Assembly: GCA_023055505.1 (NCBI GenBank)
Contig: JALIRH010000002.1
Coordinates: 41,458,233 to 41,522,232 of the forward strand
Direction of reading: 5' to 3'
From: Callipepla californica brunnescens
Lineage: Eukaryota > Chordata > Aves > Galliformes > Odontophoridae
Length of the DNA stretch: 64,000 nucleotides
This document shows positions 61,262-64,000 of this stretch, in pieces. The notes under the pieces are model-generated. The model did no database searches. It saw only the letters and a program-made list of their open reading frames with translations, and was not told the DNA's origin. Each line of letters opens with the position of its first letter. The first letter of the stretch is position 1. The position numbers and the translations under genes were made by a program.

Positions 61262-63279
61262 AACCATATTTGTCATACCAAAGGCTATGACTGGATGCAC
61301 CGGATTTCCAGCCCTTAGGAGATTACCTTTAACAATAATAATAATTAAGTTATTCTATGAGCAGCAGGACTAATAAAGCCAAATTTTTGATGAATTTGTG
61401 TTCTTATCCCCTCACATCCATCTCTCTACAGGTACCCCTGGGCAATCTGTCTCTTATGATACTTCTAACACACCGAAGATGATACAAGCTATGGTTACTT
61501 TGGAACAAAGGTCAGTCAAATAAGCCTTCTACATTCCTAAATAAATTAACAGAGAAACATGAATAATACATATGCCATTCACCATCAGGACATATCACAC
61601 AAGAAGAACAACCTGCACTGTCCAAAAAAAGAGTGATTAATAATGGTGGGGTTAAAAAGTCTGTATCTGCTTTGACCAAGAACTGTTGTGTTTAAAACAT
61701 TCTCATCTGCTAAGACCTATTCTCCTGCTCTGTTGCTGGTGAAACTAAAGGGAGCAGTGTATAAAAGTACCACTTTAAAGGGGCAAAACCACTAATAAAA
61801 AGATACAGTCCCATTCCTGTCAACCTCAGAGCTTAATCTCAGTCCCATCAGGACTGGTTCTGTCAACCTTGATATCTTTAATTTAGTAGGAACCAAAAGT
61901 GTTTAGCTAGGCCAATGACAATGATATGTGTAAATACTGCATTGAGTTTATATAATTTTCCACCTGCCTCAATTTTACAGCACTAGTAATAAATCCCACC
62001 GTGGATATGCAGCACTTTTATGAACTGGAATTTTGCCACAGTTTAATGGTGGGAGACAGGCATCACCCATGGTTGAAAGTCACTGAGATCCAACAGCAAT
62101 TAAGAAAGTAAGTGTGGAAAGTCAATAGTGCCCTACTTGGGTCTCTAAATTATTTCAAAACTTAGATGTAGGCCTCTCTGTCCTCCTCAAAAAACACACA
62201 TCAAACAGATTTCACAGACTTCTGATAGGGTTGGAAAATCCCTATTCCCTATTCAAATTCCTTTTGGAAGTACTTTAATTTCTGTTTAGCTTCCAGTATT
62301 AGAATCTTGTGAAAGCACCCTGTAATATGCATATCTGTAATTCTCTTTTGACATTAATATTTGTATTAAAACCCTCAAGATCTTTCCAAATTCAACACTA
62401 GTAATCCTAAAATACATCTGAAGTTACAGAGGACAGCAGCTAGCTCAAAGCTCAGAAATACAGTGGTATTTTAAATGGCATTATCATTGCCTTGGGGAAT
62501 GAAAACATCCCTTTCTTCACAATCAGCAGTTTCTTATCTAACTGAGACTCTGGTGGGTAGAATGTGGTCATCTTCTGGCATCCTTTGAATACTTAATATT
62601 ATGTGAGGAGGGGTATGTGAATAATCACTCACGTCACTTTCATAAATACTGATTTCATGCTGCTTCTCCACGTGACTACATGCATAATACTGAAACAGAG
62701 AACTTCAGCAATCAGATCATATGAGAAAAAAGCAAAGGCATTCGAAAACTACTTTTTTCTTGTGATAAATTGCTTCAGCGTCCAGTTGCAAAAGACATTT
62801 CCCAGACCTTTCCAGATCTATTCCTCAGGCTGCAGCTTTTTACTCTGTGATAAGAAAAAATCGTTTCCCAGTATGTCTAAGTAAGAAACTCTTCATGTCT
62901 TCATGAAAAAACTGTAGCAAATCTCATCGATGTTAAACTTGGAAAGGGTTAGCAGAAAAGTAGCACTGGTGGTGTTTTTTCACTTTTGTCAGAGGATGAA
63001 ATAGAAATGCCCAAAATGGCAGAGGGTCCAAGCTGATCATCACAGTTCCCTCTGAAGAACCCAACATAAAAATAATGTTTTTGTGAACCTACTGTCCATA
63101 ATCATGGCACAGTGCAATTGGAAAGATCCCTGTTCAGGCAACAAGCCAGCTGCAGTTGACTCAGTAAAGTGCAATTGTTCCTAAGGAACCACTAACACGC
63201 TCCAGACTGCATTTGTCAGCATTATACATGTGCACATAGTGCAGCAGAATTGCTTTTATACTGGGAACATTGGTGAACA

Positions 63280-63721
63280 TTGTTCAGAGGGGGGCAAAGA
63301 AGCTGTGAGAGGTCTGGAGCACAGGTGCTTTGAGGTGTGGCTGAAGGAGCTGAGATTGTTCAGTCTGGAGAAAAAGGAGGATCAGGGGAGACTTTATCTC
63401 TCTCTACAACTACTTGAAGGGAGGTTATGTTGAGGTGGGAGAAGGTCTCTTCTCCCATGTAACTAACAATACAACTAGAGGGAATGGCTTCAAGTTGCGC
63501 CAGGTTGGACATTAGGAAATGCTTCTTGTCTGAGAATGGTCAGGCACTGGAACAGACTGCCTACGGAAGTGGTGAAGTCACTGTCCCTAGAGGTGTTCAA
63601 GAAACGTTTAGATGTTGTACTGAGGGACATGGTTTAGTGGGAAATAGTAGTTCTAGATGGACAGTTGGACTGGATGATCTTAGAGGTCTTTTCCAACCTT
63701 GAAGATTCTGTAATTCTATGA
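63280..63721 (+). mobile_element. CR1 LINE 3'-end fragment, plus strand
   Basis: About 440 bp of CR1 in the sense orientation. It encodes remnants of the ORF2 C-terminus: [14 protein letters not shown] can be read at about 63387-63428, and TRGNGFKL near 63474-63498. The 3' UTR follows, with TTGGACTGGATGATCTTAGA and GGTCTTTTCCAACCTTGAAG, and the tail GATTCTGTAATTCTATGAG retains two copies of the 8-bp ATTCTRTG terminal repeat. Small indels break the frame. It is among the best-preserved CR1 copies in the window, together with the one at 42.0 kb. Confidence 0.95.
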
Positions 63722-64000
63722 GTGTAAATCAAACTGTACAGTTGGACTTGCTTGTGTAAATCCAGTGTGCATGGGCAGCACTGCACACAAGCATTCTGCT
63801 CCTGCTCTTTAGGGCTGGGTCACAGGAGACTGCAACACAGAAATTAGAAAATATTAGAGAAGACTTTATGTCTCTTGGGAAGCTGTTGAAGGGATCAGTA
63901 GCATAGGTTGTGTTCTCCTTAATCCTCCTGGTTAGAGACTGTGACCTGGGCAGTAGGAGAACAGACCAGATGAATGAATGGCTGTGTGGATGGTGTCATG
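63722..64000. other. Non-genic DNA to the window end
   Basis: Nothing recognisable; no exon or repeat family seen. Confidence 0.5.

Larger units (their letters stand above)
58581..63279. other. Non-genic AT-rich DNA
   Basis: No coding feature supported. Contains an AAAT microsatellite, a short TTTC run, and possible remnants of the ancient amniote repeats near 58865-58935 (AACTTCAGTGTAACTACTAG then GGAGGATCTGGGCTGAGTTT) and 60225-60275 (GATTTAGGTGCCTATTTAGA). Otherwise unremarkable. Confidence 0.5.

Noticed and set aside
63484..63702. 72-codon plus-strand open frame as a gene
   Set aside because: It lies wholly inside the CR1 3' end and is an out-of-frame reading of its ORF2 tail and 3' UTR.
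1..64000. Endogenous retrovirus or LTR pairs
   Set aside because: No paired long direct repeats with TG...CA ends, primer-binding site, or gag/pol/env-like motifs were seen on either strand.

Overview
The window is vertebrate nuclear DNA, most likely from a galliform bird such as chicken. It is AT-rich and poor in CpG, and every long open frame found is explained by chance or by a repeat. The diagnostic content is avian: several CR1 LINE fragments (5'-truncated, 3' ends related to ATTCTRTG) and two copies of a mariner-type DNA transposon resembling the chicken element Galluhop. I found no protein-coding gene, rRNA, tRNA, CpG island, LTR retrovirus or CRISPR array. It is best read as a gene desert or the interior of a very long intron.

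Layout. 1-8.1 kb: unique AT-rich DNA with a 22-bp perfect palindrome carrying two E-boxes (1270-1291), a strong minus-strand G-quadruplex motif (4232-4258) and an AT-rich inverted repeat (5133-5222). 8.1-8.3 kb: CR1 3' end, + strand. 8.3-28.8 kb: mostly unique DNA with decayed ancient amniote repeats, an imperfect 20-23-bp tandem repeat (21951-22036) and homopolymer runs. 28844-29385: an internally deleted mariner. 31887-32692: the longest CR1 fragment, minus strand, encoding the C-terminal part of the reverse-transcriptase ORF with disabling changes. 36.7 kb: a weak candidate exon. 40488-41083: an uninterrupted 596-nt homopyrimidine tract. 42.0 kb: CR1 3' end, minus. 44.2 and 47.3 kb: MIR/L2-like tails. 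45498-46802: a nearly full-length mariner with a dead transposase. 57.1 and 58.1-58.6 kb: old CR1 pieces, minus. 63.3-63.7 kb: a clear CR1 3' end, plus.

No genes work together here. The biology visible is transposon history (several CR1 age classes, a dead mariner and its deletion derivative), simple-repeat evolution, and several unique AT-rich blocks dense in homeodomain/POU-like sites. Those blocks could be developmental enhancers, but that is inference and needs alignment to other birds. I did not find a convincing new multi-gene system. The most unusual single object is the long homopurine/homopyrimidine tract.
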